Source of the DNA: an uncultured Bacteroidia bacterium
GTDB lineage: Bacteria > Bacteroidota > Bacteroidia > Bacteroidales > UBA932
Length of the DNA stretch: 64,000 nucleotides
Assembly (NCBI GenBank): GCA_902774155.1
Contig: CACYHF010000018.1
Location: forward strand, 1 to 64,000
Direction: 5' to 3'
Below are positions 17,501-25,335 of this stretch, piece after piece. Made by a program: the position numbers and the translations under genes. Under the pieces are notes generated by a model. It made no database searches, had not been told where the DNA came from, and saw only the letters and a list, made by a program, of their open reading frames with translations. Each line of letters opens with the position of its first letter. Positions within the stretch are counted from its first letter, which is position 1.

Positions 17501-17944
17501 GATCTGGGCATGATGGCCATTTCCTACGGCTACGTCTATGTGGCTCAGGTGGCCATGGGTGCCAGCCCCGTGCAGTTCTTCAACGCCGTCAAGGAAGCAG
17601 AGGCCTACGACGGACCGTCCCTCATCATCGCCTACAGCCCTTGTATCAACCACGGTCTCAAGGCCGGTATGGGTCTGAGCCAGAAGGAAGAGAAACTGGC
17701 TGTGGAGTGCGGTTACTGGCATCTGTACCGGTACAACCCTGCACTGGAAGGCACCGACAAGAACCCGTTCAGCCTGGATTCCAAGGAACCCGACTGGACC
17801 AAGTTCCAGGATTTCCTCAAGGGTGAGGTCCGCTTCGCATCGCTGTACAAGATGTTCCCGGAGACCGCCGGAGAACTCCTCCAGAAGACCGAGGAATTCG
17901 CCAAGGTTCGCCTGAACACCTACAAACGCCTTGCAGGCAAATAA
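14504..17944 (+). CDS. nifJ: Pyruvate:ferredoxin (flavodoxin) oxidoreductase
   Basis: A 1146-residue single-chain PFOR, close to the usual 1170-1200. Domains in order are: N-terminal PFOR domain (YPITPSSTMAE), PFOR domain II, a two-cluster ferredoxin domain (CIQCNTCAFVCPH and CTGCGNCVDVC), and the TPP-binding domain (GGDGASYDIGYGG, DTEVYSNTGGQ) with CAGCGETP for the proximal cluster. It oxidises pyruvate to acetyl-CoA and CO2 and reduces ferredoxin, the central step in anaerobic energy metabolism. The start MAKEKKF is chosen because domain I begins there. Codon bias is extreme (C-ended), as expected for high expression. A hairpin terminator follows at 17954-17982. Confidence 0.97.
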   Translation: MAKEKKFITCDGNYAASNIAYLFSEHAAIYPITPSSTMAENIDEWAAHGKKNLWGEIVKVTEMQSEAGAAGAVHGSLQAGALTSTFTASQGLLLMIPNMYKIAGEMLPTVFHVSARALASHALSIFGDHQDVMACKASLPFLHFFDGFRTSHEIQKIEALDEAALKDMVSEKALAKFRARALNPDAPVTRGTAQNGDVYFQAVETRNQYYEAVPDIVARYMGEITELTGRSYRPFEYYGDPTAENIIVAMGSVTETIKETIDYLAGRGRKYGLITCHLYRPFSEKYFFSVLPKSVRKIAVLDRTKEPGAVGEPLFTDVKALFQGKDNVLIIGGRYGLSSKDTTPAQIVAVYDNLDAKEPKADFTIGIVDDVTFKSLPIKSEVSIVKPGTTECKFYGLGSDGTVGANKNTIKIIGSHTDLYSQAYFDYDSKKSGGYTCSHLRFGQQPIKAPYLVNTPDFVACHVPSYLKKYDVLKGIKDGGTLLLNSLWDEEETIKNIPDNVKAIIGRKHIKVYIINATKIAAEIGLGGRTNTILQSAFFKITGIIPYDDAVKYMKDAIVKSYGKKGENVVNMNYAAVDRGGEYTEIKVPAEWANLTAKFENPNKDRLAPAFVKDIADIVNAQAGDTLPVSAFMPYADGTMPAGTAAFEKRGVAVNVPEWDADKCIQCNTCAFVCPHAAIRPFLLTEEEAAKVPAGVKLAQGKANLKEYKYAIAISVDDCTGCGNCVDVCLAKPEKALKMVPYIDNKEDQAAFDYLNKKVGYKEYVDKKANMKNSQFAQPLFEFSGACAGCGETPNIKTITQLFGDHMMIANATGCSSIYGASFPASPYCTNAQGHGPAWANSLFEDFCEFGLGMHLGSDRIRETVAATMKEALECNTCNQEIKSLAAQWLEAPKDPAVTREVADKIVPLAEACGCNTCKKLLEYKHFIPARSQWIFGGDGASYDIGYGGLDHVLASGENVNILVLDTEVYSNTGGQSSKATPVGAIAKFAASGKKIRKKDLGMMAISYGYVYVAQVAMGASPVQFFNAVKEAEAYDGPSLIIAYSPCINHGLKAGMGLSQKEEKLAVECGYWHLYRYNPALEGTDKNPFSLDSKEPDWTKFQDFLKGEVRFASLYKMFPETAGELLQKTEEFAKVRLNTYKRLAGK

Positions 17945-17953
17945 TGAAAAGAG

Positions 17954-17982
17954 CCGGTGGCCGAAAGGTCACCGGTTTTTTT
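17954..17982 (+). terminator. Intrinsic terminator after nifJ
   Basis: CCGGTGGCC, a GAAA tetraloop and GGTCACCGG form a 9-bp stem with one G-T pair, followed by seven T residues. It lies 9 bases past the nifJ stop. Confidence 0.85.
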
Positions 17983-18232
17983 ATAGGAAGGCTGCGTTGG
18001 TAAGATCGTATGCGTCCTGGATGCGGCGGGCGTACTGGAGAAACAGTTCGCCGCTGGGCGTGAGGGAAAGCGTAGTACCCCGTTCAAAAAGGGACTGGCC
18101 CACAGCCGCTTCCAGCGAAGCAATCTGTGCACTGACGGCTGGCTGGGTGACGCCCAGGCGCCTGGCGGCCCGGGTGAAACTTCCCTCCTCCACTACGGTT
18201 AGAAAAGCACGGATTTTGCAGTCCTCCAACAT
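17981..18232 (-). CDS. Stand-alone LysR-type DNA-binding domain
   Basis: An 83-residue protein that is simply the LysR winged helix: FLTVVEEGSFTRAARRLGVT, QPAVSAQIASLE, LFERGTTLSLTPSGELFL and a linker helix. Classical LysR proteins are about 300 residues with an effector-binding domain, and none is encoded here. The stop falls next to the nifJ terminator, with no downstream frame resembling an effector domain. It is therefore either a genuine one-domain regulator or a stable truncation. It is divergent from the M16 peptidase gene, with about 117 bases between them, and may control that gene. Confidence 0.75.
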   Translation of the reverse strand: MLEDCKIRAFLTVVEEGSFTRAARRLGVTQPAVSAQIASLEAAVGQSLFERGTTLSLTPSGELFLQYARRIQDAYDLTNAAFL

Positions 18233-18276
18233 ATAGATTTTTTCGTTTTCTCTTTTTGCAAAAATAAGTATTTTTG

Positions 18277-18307
18277 TTTGGAAAATAAAAAATTGTTTCT
18301 ACCTTTG
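18277..18307 (+). promoter_or_regulatory. Promoter for the M16 peptidase gene
   Basis: TTTG (18277-18280) and TACCTTTG (18300-18307) are separated by 19 bases, a full match to the Bacteroidetes consensus. The start codon is 42 bases downstream. Confidence 0.85.
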
Positions 18308-18349
18308 TGGTGTACTATTAGACTAATACACGTTCTAAACAATACAGTA

Positions 18350-21214
18350 ATGAAAAGAATCTTTCTTACACTGGCTGCCCTGGTCATGACCGGCGTTATG
18401 GCCCTTGCGCAGCAACCCACCCGTGAGCAGATGGAAGCCTACCTCTCCCAGATGCCGAAAATCCCCAACTCAGACCAGGTCCGCATCGGCCACCTGGACA
18501 ACGGACTCACCTACTACATCCGTCACAACGAACTTCCCAAAGGCCGCGCAGAATTCTATCTGGCCACCAATGTGGGCGCCATTCAGGAAATTCAACCGGA
18601 TCAAGACGGTCTGGCCCACTTCCTGGAGCACATGTGCTTCAACGGCACCCAGAACTTCCCCGAAAAGAGCATCCTCAACTATCTCCGTTCCATCGGCGCG
18701 GAATTCGGCAGGAACATCAATGCTTCCACCGGTTTTGAGGAAACGCAGTACATGCTTAACAACATTCCCGTGGAGCGGGAAAGCGTGGTGGACAGCTGCC
18801 TCATGATCCTGCGGGATTACTCCCACTACGTGCTCAACGAGCCCAAGGAGATCGACGCAGAGCGCGGTGTGATCATCGAAGAGCGCCGTACCCGCCGCAA
18901 CGCCTCCTGGCGCACCATGGAGCGCAGCCTCCCCTACTACTTCGGTCCCGACAGCCCCCAGGCCCAGTGCACCCTCATCGGCACGCAGGAGCACCTGGAG
19001 ACCTTTAAATATGAAAGCCTGAACGACTTCTACCACACCTGGTATCACCCCGGCAATCAGGCCGTCGTGGTGGTTGGTGATGTAGACGTAGACCGCACCG
19101 AGGCCCAGATCAAGGCTTTCTTCGGCGAGATTCCGCTCAAGGAGAACGCCCTGAAAAAGCCCATTCAGACCATTGCCAAGCACGCCGAACCCCGCGTGGG
19201 CATCATCACGGACCCGGAGACCACTTCCCCGTCCATCGAGCTCATCTGGCACAGCGAGGCCATGCCGGAGATTGCCAACGCCACGGCTATCGGCCAGGCC
19301 ACCGAGCTGGCAAAGAACATCATCTCCCAGGTCATGTATGAGCGTTTCAACGACATCACCTCCAAACCCACCTCGCCTTACCTGAACGGCAGTTTCGGCA
19401 CCTCCAGCCTCATCTATGAAGACATCGATGCCGTATTGGGTGAAGTATCCCTGCGCGAAGAGAATATCATCGGCGGTTTCAAGGATTTTTACACGGAACT
19501 GCTCCGCTTGCAGAAATATGGCATTACCGAGGCCGAATACAACCGCGCCAAGGCCGATTATCTGAACATGCTGGAAAGCGCCGTCAACCGGGCCGAAACC
19601 CGCCAGAATCCGGAATTTGTCCGCGGCATGCTCAGCAACTTCTTCGACAAGTGGCCCATCCTGGAACCCAAGGACAACCTGGAAATCACCACCGCCCTCT
19701 TCGGCCAGCTGAATGCGGCCGTCATCAGCCAGGCCGCCGCCCAGCTGTGGAACAAGGAGAACCTGGTAGTGGTTTACTCCGGTCCTGAGAAGGAAGGCAT
19801 CGCCACCCCCACCGCCGAGCAGCTGCTCCAGGCCATGGCAGAGGTTGAGGCCTCCGACATCGCCGCCCCGGCCGGCGAGGACATCCCGGAAGCCCTCCTG
19901 GATCCCGCCAAGCTCAAGGGTGCCAAGATCGCCAAGGCCGGCACCACCATCTACGGCGCACAGGAATGGACCCTCAAGAATGGTGTGAAAGTAGTGGTCT
20001 ATCCTACAGACCTGCAGAAGGACCAGATCCTCATCACCCTCACCAAGCAGGGCGGTAAGAGCCTCATCCCCACCGAGGATATGGCCAGCTTCGACGAGAA
20101 CCTCATCTCCCTGTTCCAGAACAACAGCGGTGTATCCTCCTTCTCCGGCACCGTCCTGGCCAAGATGCTCACCGGCAAGAACGTCTCCGTGAACCCGTTC
20201 ATCGACGGCGTGGAGCACGGCATCAGTGCCCGCAGCACCGTGAAGGACCTGGAGACCGCCTTCCAGCTGCTGTATCTTGAATTTGTAGATCCCCGCTTCG
20301 ATCCCGAAGAGTGGCAGAACGGTGTAGACCAGATCCAGGCCATCCTGCCCAACCTGGTGAACCAGCCCAACTACAAGCTTCAGGACCAGCTGTACAAGAC
20401 CCTCTACAACAACAACCCGCGTCGCCAGATGTTAAGCGCCGATGTCGTGGCCAAGGCCAACCTGGCCACCGTGGAGAAGAACTACCGCAAGCTCTTCGCC
20501 GATGCCGCCGGTGCCTCCGTGGTCATTGTGGGTGATGTGAACCCCGAAACCCTGAAACCGCTGGTAGAGAAATACATCGGCTCCCTGCCCAAGGGCAAGA
20601 AGGCCAGCAACTGGATCGACACCAACGAGGATATCGTGAAGGGTCAGGTCCAGAACATCTTCGAGGTGGACATGCAGACTCCCAAGAGCACCGTGCTCCA
20701 GGTCTGGTCGGCCGATCTTCCTTTCAACTATGACCGTCAGACGGCTCTGGAAGCCATCTCCTACATCCTGGATATGCGCTATGTAGAGTCCCTGCGTGAG
20801 GAAGAAGGCGGCACCTATGGCGCCAGCACCAACGCCGTGCTGAACCGTCGTCCCAAGGAGAAAGCCCTGGTCCAGGTATACTTCGACTGCAAGCCCGCCC
20901 TGTGCGACAAACTCCGCAGCCTGGCCACCCAGGGTCTGCAGGATCTGGCCCAGAACGGTCCCACCGACGAAGAAGTGAACATGGCCAAGCTGAACCTCCA
21001 GAAGAACATCCCGGAAAGCCGTCAGCGTAACAACTGGTGGAAGAACAACATCGAGATCTACCTCCTCCGTGGAGAAGACCGCGACGCCCAGTACGAAGCT
21101 TCCGTGAACAAGCTCTCCAAGGAGCTCATCCAGAACACCCTGAAGGAAATCCTGGCCCAGGACAACTTCGTGGAACTGGTCATGAAACCCGCCGTCACCG
21201 CCGAATCTGAATAA
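18350..21214 (+). CDS. Secreted M16-family (insulinase/pitrilysin) zinc peptidase
   Basis: A 954-residue protein with a signal peptide (cleavage after ALAQ). The N-terminal half carries the zinc motif HFLEH at residues 90-94, with the distal glutamate expected in the following EERRTRRNASW region. The C-terminal half repeats the fold without the motif, and R/Y-type substrate residues lie near GGTYGAS. This is the usual two-half M16 clamshell. It degrades peptides in the periplasm. Its strong promoter and C-ended codons suggest good expression. It starts at 18350, because the frame upstream of that lies within the promoter region. Confidence 0.9.
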   Translation: MKRIFLTLAALVMTGVMALAQQPTREQMEAYLSQMPKIPNSDQVRIGHLDNGLTYYIRHNELPKGRAEFYLATNVGAIQEIQPDQDGLAHFLEHMCFNGTQNFPEKSILNYLRSIGAEFGRNINASTGFEETQYMLNNIPVERESVVDSCLMILRDYSHYVLNEPKEIDAERGVIIEERRTRRNASWRTMERSLPYYFGPDSPQAQCTLIGTQEHLETFKYESLNDFYHTWYHPGNQAVVVVGDVDVDRTEAQIKAFFGEIPLKENALKKPIQTIAKHAEPRVGIITDPETTSPSIELIWHSEAMPEIANATAIGQATELAKNIISQVMYERFNDITSKPTSPYLNGSFGTSSLIYEDIDAVLGEVSLREENIIGGFKDFYTELLRLQKYGITEAEYNRAKADYLNMLESAVNRAETRQNPEFVRGMLSNFFDKWPILEPKDNLEITTALFGQLNAAVISQAAAQLWNKENLVVVYSGPEKEGIATPTAEQLLQAMAEVEASDIAAPAGEDIPEALLDPAKLKGAKIAKAGTTIYGAQEWTLKNGVKVVVYPTDLQKDQILITLTKQGGKSLIPTEDMASFDENLISLFQNNSGVSSFSGTVLAKMLTGKNVSVNPFIDGVEHGISARSTVKDLETAFQLLYLEFVDPRFDPEEWQNGVDQIQAILPNLVNQPNYKLQDQLYKTLYNNNPRRQMLSADVVAKANLATVEKNYRKLFADAAGASVVIVGDVNPETLKPLVEKYIGSLPKGKKASNWIDTNEDIVKGQVQNIFEVDMQTPKSTVLQVWSADLPFNYDRQTALEAISYILDMRYVESLREEEGGTYGASTNAVLNRRPKEKALVQVYFDCKPALCDKLRSLATQGLQDLAQNGPTDEEVNMAKLNLQKNIPESRQRNNWWKNNIEIYLLRGEDRDAQYEASVNKLSKELIQNTLKEILAQDNFVELVMKPAVTAESE

Positions 21215-21253
21215 TTGCACCTACCGTCCCTTACTGGCGGCTTCTGCCGCCGA

Positions 21254-21292
21254 CCCTCCCCCGAGGGGAGGGATTTAGGGAGAGGGTAACGT
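21254..21292 (+). repeat. 39-base palindromic intergenic repeat, copy 1
   Basis: CCCTCCCC, CGA, GGGGAGGG form a perfect 8-bp hairpin, followed by ATTTAGGGAGAGGGTAACGT. The same 39 bases recur at 41959-41997 with a few substitutions. Another 6-bp hairpin (GGCGGC, TTCT, GCCGCC) lies just upstream at 21236-21251. Confidence 0.7.
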
Positions 21293-21301
21293 GGGCATAT
21301 T

Positions 21302-21334
21302 AATAAAGGCTGCGCAAGTTGCGCAGCCTTTATT
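21302..21334. terminator. Bidirectional terminator between the M16 gene and ferredoxin
   Basis: AATAAAGGCTGCGCAA pairs perfectly with TTGCGCAGCCTTTATT around one base, a 16-bp stem between convergent genes. The A- and T-rich ends suit termination in both directions. Confidence 0.7.
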
Positions 21335-21353
21335 GCGAAGCCTCAGTGAGGCT

Positions 21354-21527
21354 TTAGGCCTCGCTGATGGCTTCGTTGGGGCACGTTCCTTCGCAGGCGC
21401 CGCAATCGATGCATTCGTCGGCGTTGATTACATAGGAGGTATCACCGGCGGTGATGGCGCCCACAGGGCAAACGTCTGCGCAGGAGCCGCAGGAGACACA
21501 AAGGTCGGGGTTGATGATTCTAGGCAT
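21354..21527 (-). CDS. Ferredoxin with two [4Fe-4S] clusters
   Basis: A 57-residue protein from the ATG at 21527. It has two cluster motifs, CVSCGSCADVCP and CIDCGACEGTCP. This is a clostridial-type 2[4Fe-4S] ferredoxin, a cytoplasmic low-potential electron carrier and a natural partner for NifJ and hydrogenases or Rnf. A TATCTTCG -7-like element lies at 21571-21578. Confidence 0.95.
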   Translation of the reverse strand: MPRIINPDLCVSCGSCADVCPVGAITAGDTSYVINADECIDCGACEGTCPNEAISEA

Positions 21528-21570
21528 AATAATAAAAGCTTTTATTGTTGTTGTGTTATTCTCTAAGACG

Positions 21571-21578
21571 CGAAGATA
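21571..21578 (-). promoter_or_regulatory. Probable promoter -7 element for ferredoxin
   Basis: The minus strand reads TATCTTCG, one mismatch from TAnnTTTG, 43 bases before the ferredoxin ATG. Confidence 0.4.
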
Positions 21579-21587
21579 GGCATTATA

Positions 21588-21619
21588 TTTGATTTTGAAA
21601 AGAACTGTAACTAACTTTG
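21588..21619 (+). promoter_or_regulatory. Promoter for the DUF1573 lipoprotein gene
   Basis: TTTG (21588-21591) and TAACTTTG (21612-21619) are 20 bases apart. The ATG at 21625 comes 5 bases after the -7 element, predicting a leaderless or nearly leaderless mRNA. Confidence 0.75.
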
Positions 21620-21624
21620 TGCTT

Positions 21625-22788
21625 ATGAAAGTCCTGTTTCTCTCCATACTGGCCGCATGGCTGCTCACTACTTGCGGCAACGGATCCGTAGCAAATAACG
21701 GGCCCAACGCGCAGTTTGTGGCGCCGGTCACGGAACTGGCCGCCGCCATAGAAGCGGATAATGAGGCCGATGACCCCGGCGATATCATCTCCTGGGACAA
21801 GACCGTGCACGATTTCGGCGACGTTTCGGTAAACGACGGCCCCCTCGTCTGCACCTTCACCCTCACCAACAACGGCAAGGAGCCCATCGCCATCTTCGAA
21901 GTGGTTTCCTCCTGCGGCTGTACAGATGTAAAATGGACCCGGGAGCCCATCCAGCCCGGAAAGAGCGGCACCATATCGGCCACGTATAAGAACGAAGACG
22001 GTGCCATCCCCTTTGACAAAACCCTTACGGTGTATGTTTCCGGCGTCAAAAGGCCTGTAGTCCTGCGCCTGCGGGGCGTGGTCCACGAAAAGAAAAAGTC
22101 CCTGAGCGAGCTCTACGGAGCACAAAAGCTCGGGGCTTTTGGTATCAAGTCGCGCCAGCTCAAGACCGGCACCCTCAAGCAAGGCCTCAGCGTAAGCGAG
22201 ACCACCACGGTGGCCAATCTGGGCAAGAAACCCCTGCAGGTGGATTTCACCAGCACAGCACCGGAGCTGAGTCTCCGCGTGGAGCCCAACCCCATCCCCG
22301 CCGAAAGCACCGCCACGCTCCATTATACCATCCAGGCCAACCCGGCCCTGTACGGGAAAAACACCTATCAGGCCACTCCGGTGCTCAATGGGAAAAAGGC
22401 CGATGCCCCCCTGACGGTAACCACTTGGACGCAGGAGAATTTCGGCACCCTGGACAAGGCCGCCCGCGACAACGCCGCCCTCCCCTATTTCGAAACAAGC
22501 ACCGTGAACTTCGGTATCCTGCAAAAAGGCGAAAAGAAAGAAATCGTCTTCCACTGCACCAACCGGGGCAAATCGGCCTTCCATATTTATAAGGCCGATG
22601 TTGAATCAGATGCCGTGACGCTGGCCGCCCCGCTGCAGGAAATCGCGCCCGGAGCCCAAGGAGACGTGCGTTTTCTGCTGGAGACTGCACTGTTGGAGAA
22701 AGGCGAAAACGTGATTATGGTGAGCCTCACCACCAATTCTCCCTTAAGACCGCTTGTGAATCTATTTATAGCCGGGGAAATCCGATAA
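21625..22788 (+). CDS. DUF1573 lipoprotein with two DUF1573-type domains
   Basis: A 387-residue protein with a lipoprotein signal (lipobox LLTTC). The first domain (about residues 50-145) has the DUF1573 hallmarks HDFGDVSVNDG, FTLTNNGKEP and SSCGCTDVKW. A second ASH-like domain (about 270-385) has VNFGILQKGEKKE, CTNRGKSAFHIYKAD and LLETALLEKG. Such immunoglobulin-like proteins are abundant in Bacteroidetes envelopes, and their roles are unknown. It is followed by parE, which has its own promoter. Confidence 0.82.
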   Translation: MKVLFLSILAAWLLTTCGNGSVANNGPNAQFVAPVTELAAAIEADNEADDPGDIISWDKTVHDFGDVSVNDGPLVCTFTLTNNGKEPIAIFEVVSSCGCTDVKWTREPIQPGKSGTISATYKNEDGAIPFDKTLTVYVSGVKRPVVLRLRGVVHEKKKSLSELYGAQKLGAFGIKSRQLKTGTLKQGLSVSETTTVANLGKKPLQVDFTSTAPELSLRVEPNPIPAESTATLHYTIQANPALYGKNTYQATPVLNGKKADAPLTVTTWTQENFGTLDKAARDNAALPYFETSTVNFGILQKGEKKEIVFHCTNRGKSAFHIYKADVESDAVTLAAPLQEIAPGAQGDVRFLLETALLEKGENVIMVSLTTNSPLRPLVNLFIAGEIR

Positions 22789-22795
22789 TTTTTCG

Positions 22796-22803
22796 TAAAT
22801 TTG
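22796..22803 (+). promoter_or_regulatory. Promoter -7 element for parE
   Basis: TAAATTTG, an exact match, ends 4 bases before the ATG at 22808. Either the mRNA is leaderless or translation starts at the in-frame ATG at 22823. Confidence 0.6.
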
Positions 22804-22807
22804 TAGG

Positions 22808-24730
22808 ATGAATCGGCAAGACATGGCAGAAACCATCCATACCTACAACGACGACTCCATCCAGACCCTGGAATGGAACGAACACATCCGTCGCCGCGCC
22901 GGCATGTACATCGGCCGTCTGGGCAACGGAGACCGGCAGGGAGACGGCATCTACGTGCTCCTGAAGGAAATCGTGGACAACTCCATCGACGAGTTCTCAA
23001 TGGGATACGGCAAGCGCATCGACATCACCATCGAGGACAAGACGGTGACCGTGCGAGACTTCGGCCGTGGCATCCCGCTGAACAAGGTAGTGGACGCCAC
23101 CTCCAAGCTGAACACCGGCGGTAAGTTCGACGACACCAACTTCAAGAAGAGCGTAGGTATGAACGGCGTGGGTACCAAAGCCGTGAACGCCATGTCGGTG
23201 GATTTCTACGTTGCCTCCTACCGCGAAGGCAAGTGCTCCTATGCCCGATTTACCCGGGGACACCTGCTGGAAAGCGGCATCGTTCCCACCACGGAGAAAA
23301 ACGGAACCTTCATCCGTTTCACGCCCGACGAAGAAATGTTCAACGACTTCAGCTTCCATATGGAATTCGTGGAAAGCATGGTCAAGAACTATTCTTACTT
23401 GAAGAAAGGGCTCACCCTGAACCTGAACGGAACGCCCTACAAGAGCGAAAACGGCCTGCTGGACCTGGTGACGGAGAACATGAGCGAAACCCCGCTCTAT
23501 CCTCTGGTCCACCTGGAAGGCGAAGACATTGAGATCGTCCTCACCCACGGCAACAGCTACGGGGAGAACATCGCCACCTTCGTAAACGGCCAGAACACCC
23601 GCGACGGCGGCACGCACCTGGCCGCCTACCGCGAAGCCATCGCCAAAACCTTCAAGGACTTTTACAAGAAGGATTACAAACCCGAAGATATCCGCCAGGG
23701 CATTGTGGGCGCTATCTCCATCCAGATCCAGGAACCCATCTTCGAAGGCCAGACCAAGACCAAGCTGGGCAGCACCTACATGTGGGAGAAGCAGGTGAAG
23801 GCGGCCGACGGCACCTCCAGCGTGGACCGCGGCCCCACCATCCGCACCTTCGTGAACGATTTTGTCACCAAGAACCTGAACGATTACCTCCACCGCCATA
23901 TGGAAATCGTCCCGGTGATCGAGGACAAGATCAAGGCCTCCCAGGCCGAACGCGAAGAGATTGCCGGCGTCCAGAAGAAATCCCGCGAGCGCGCCAAGAA
24001 AACGGCCGTCTACAACAAGAAACTGCGGGACTGCCGCTACCATTTCTGCGACACCCGTTTCCCCAAGGGAATGGAAGACCAGCGGGAGAAGACCTCCATC
24101 TTCATCACGGAGGGAGACTCCGCATCCGGAACCATCACCAAAGTGCGCAACGCCAACAACCAGGCCGTTTTCAGCCTGCGCGGCAAACCCATCAACTGCT
24201 TCAAGGAAAGCCGCAAGCGAGTGGCCGAAAACGAAGAACTGAACCTGCTCATCGCCGCCCTGGGCGTGGAGGAAGACCTGGACAACCTGCGCTACAACAA
24301 CATCATCGTGGCCACGGATGCCGATGACGACGGCATGCACATCCGGATGCTGGTGCTCACCTTCATCATGAAGTACTATCCGGAGCTCATCCGCCGCGGA
24401 CACGTGTACATCCTCCAAACGCCCCTGTTCCGCGTCCACAACAAGAAAGACATCCGCTACTGCTACTCCATCGAAGAGCGCGACAAAGCCGTCAAGGATT
24501 TGAAAACCGGCGTGGAGATCACCCGCTTCAAAGGCCTGGGGGAAATCTCCTCGAATGAGTTCGTGGACTTCATCGGCGAAAATATGCGCCTGGACACCGT
24601 GAAGCTGGCCGATGAAGAATCCATCTCCACCATTATGGAATTCTATATGGGCATCAACACCTATGAACGCCAGCATTTCATTATGGACAACCTCCGAAGC
24701 GAAAAAGAATTGGAAGACGTTAATATTTAA
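22808..24730 (+). CDS. parE: Type IIA topoisomerase subunit B (ParE-like)
   Basis: A 640-residue protein. The GHKL ATPase region has EIVDNSIDEF, DFGRGIPL and VGMNGVGTKAVNA. The transducer domain carries the QTKTKLGS lysine loop, and the TOPRIM part has ITEGDSASGT and TDADDDGMHI. The opening (TLEWNEHIRRRAGMYIG) matches topoisomerase IV-type subunits of Bacteroidales more than GyrB. With a ParC partner it decatenates daughter chromosomes using ATP. parC is not the next gene here; an acyltransferase follows after 4 bases. MAETIHT at 22823 is an alternative start. Confidence 0.88.
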   Translation: MNRQDMAETIHTYNDDSIQTLEWNEHIRRRAGMYIGRLGNGDRQGDGIYVLLKEIVDNSIDEFSMGYGKRIDITIEDKTVTVRDFGRGIPLNKVVDATSKLNTGGKFDDTNFKKSVGMNGVGTKAVNAMSVDFYVASYREGKCSYARFTRGHLLESGIVPTTEKNGTFIRFTPDEEMFNDFSFHMEFVESMVKNYSYLKKGLTLNLNGTPYKSENGLLDLVTENMSETPLYPLVHLEGEDIEIVLTHGNSYGENIATFVNGQNTRDGGTHLAAYREAIAKTFKDFYKKDYKPEDIRQGIVGAISIQIQEPIFEGQTKTKLGSTYMWEKQVKAADGTSSVDRGPTIRTFVNDFVTKNLNDYLHRHMEIVPVIEDKIKASQAEREEIAGVQKKSRERAKKTAVYNKKLRDCRYHFCDTRFPKGMEDQREKTSIFITEGDSASGTITKVRNANNQAVFSLRGKPINCFKESRKRVAENEELNLLIAALGVEEDLDNLRYNNIIVATDADDDGMHIRMLVLTFIMKYYPELIRRGHVYILQTPLFRVHNKKDIRYCYSIEERDKAVKDLKTGVEITRFKGLGEISSNEFVDFIGENMRLDTVKLADEESISTIMEFYMGINTYERQHFIMDNLRSEKELEDVNI

Positions 24731-24734
24731 CGAT

Positions 24735-25325
24735 ATGGGCAAGCAAATCAAAACAACGGTAGGCCCCCGCTGGGCCAAGTTCTGCGGCTGGATGCTGAAG
24801 AAAATGGGATGGACCTCCGTAGGCGGCCCTATGCCCGAGGCCAAGGCCATCGTGCTGGGCGTTCCCCACACCACAGTCCGGGACTTCGTGGTCTGCTACT
24901 TCTTCTATACCCAGTTTGGCAAAGTAGCCCATATCATGATCAAGAAGGAGTTCTTCTTCTGGCCCCTGGGGCCCATCCTGCGCGCCTGCGGCGCCGTTCC
25001 CGTGGAACGGAAAAACGCCGCCTCGCTGGTTAAGAGCCTCATCACCATTATGGAAGAAGTGCCCGAATTCCATCTGGCCATTGCGCCGGAAGGAACCCGC
25101 AAAGCCACCACCAACTGGAAGAGCGGATATCATCTTATCGCCCGCGAAACCGGCGCCACCGTGTACCTGGGGTACTACGACTGGGGCCGCAAGCGCATCA
25201 GCGTGGGCGAACCGTTTGAACTGACCGACGATCCCAAGGCCGATATGAAACGAATTTACGACCATTATCGCCCTCTGGGCCTTCAGGGATACCACAAGGA
25301 TCAGTTCGTTATCCCCGAACCTTAA
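24735..25325 (+). CDS. PlsC-type 1-acylglycerol-3-phosphate acyltransferase-like protein
   Basis: A 196-residue protein with the acyltransferase box HTTVRD (HxxxxD), the IKKEFFFWP substrate region, GAVPVER, and the PEGTRK box. It probably transfers an acyl chain to a lysophospholipid-type acceptor at the membrane. It lacks the N-terminal membrane anchor of classical PlsC. It stands 4 bases after parE and 10 bases before an acyl-CoA ligase, a sensible lipid-metabolism pair. Confidence 0.85.
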   Translation: MGKQIKTTVGPRWAKFCGWMLKKMGWTSVGGPMPEAKAIVLGVPHTTVRDFVVCYFFYTQFGKVAHIMIKKEFFFWPLGPILRACGAVPVERKNAASLVKSLITIMEEVPEFHLAIAPEGTRKATTNWKSGYHLIARETGATVYLGYYDWGRKRISVGEPFELTDDPKADMKRIYDHYRPLGLQGYHKDQFVIPEP

Positions 25326-25335
25326 AATAGCTTTT

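Noticed and set aside
14489..17722. A 1077-codon open frame on the strand opposite nifJ
   Set aside because: It mirrors a gene with extreme C-ended codon bias, which removes stops in the antisense frame. Its protein is low-complexity, with no family match, signal or start context.
18199..18420. A minus-strand frame of 73 codons upstream of the M16 gene
   Set aside because: It overlaps the M16 promoter and signal-peptide region in antisense and shares no similarity with known proteins.
18470..20218. A 582-codon antisense frame in the M16 gene, with similar ones across parE (22997-24874) and in 4710-6722 and 6502-8883
   Set aside because: All are shadows of well-supported genes in the usual antisense register and show no domain of their own.
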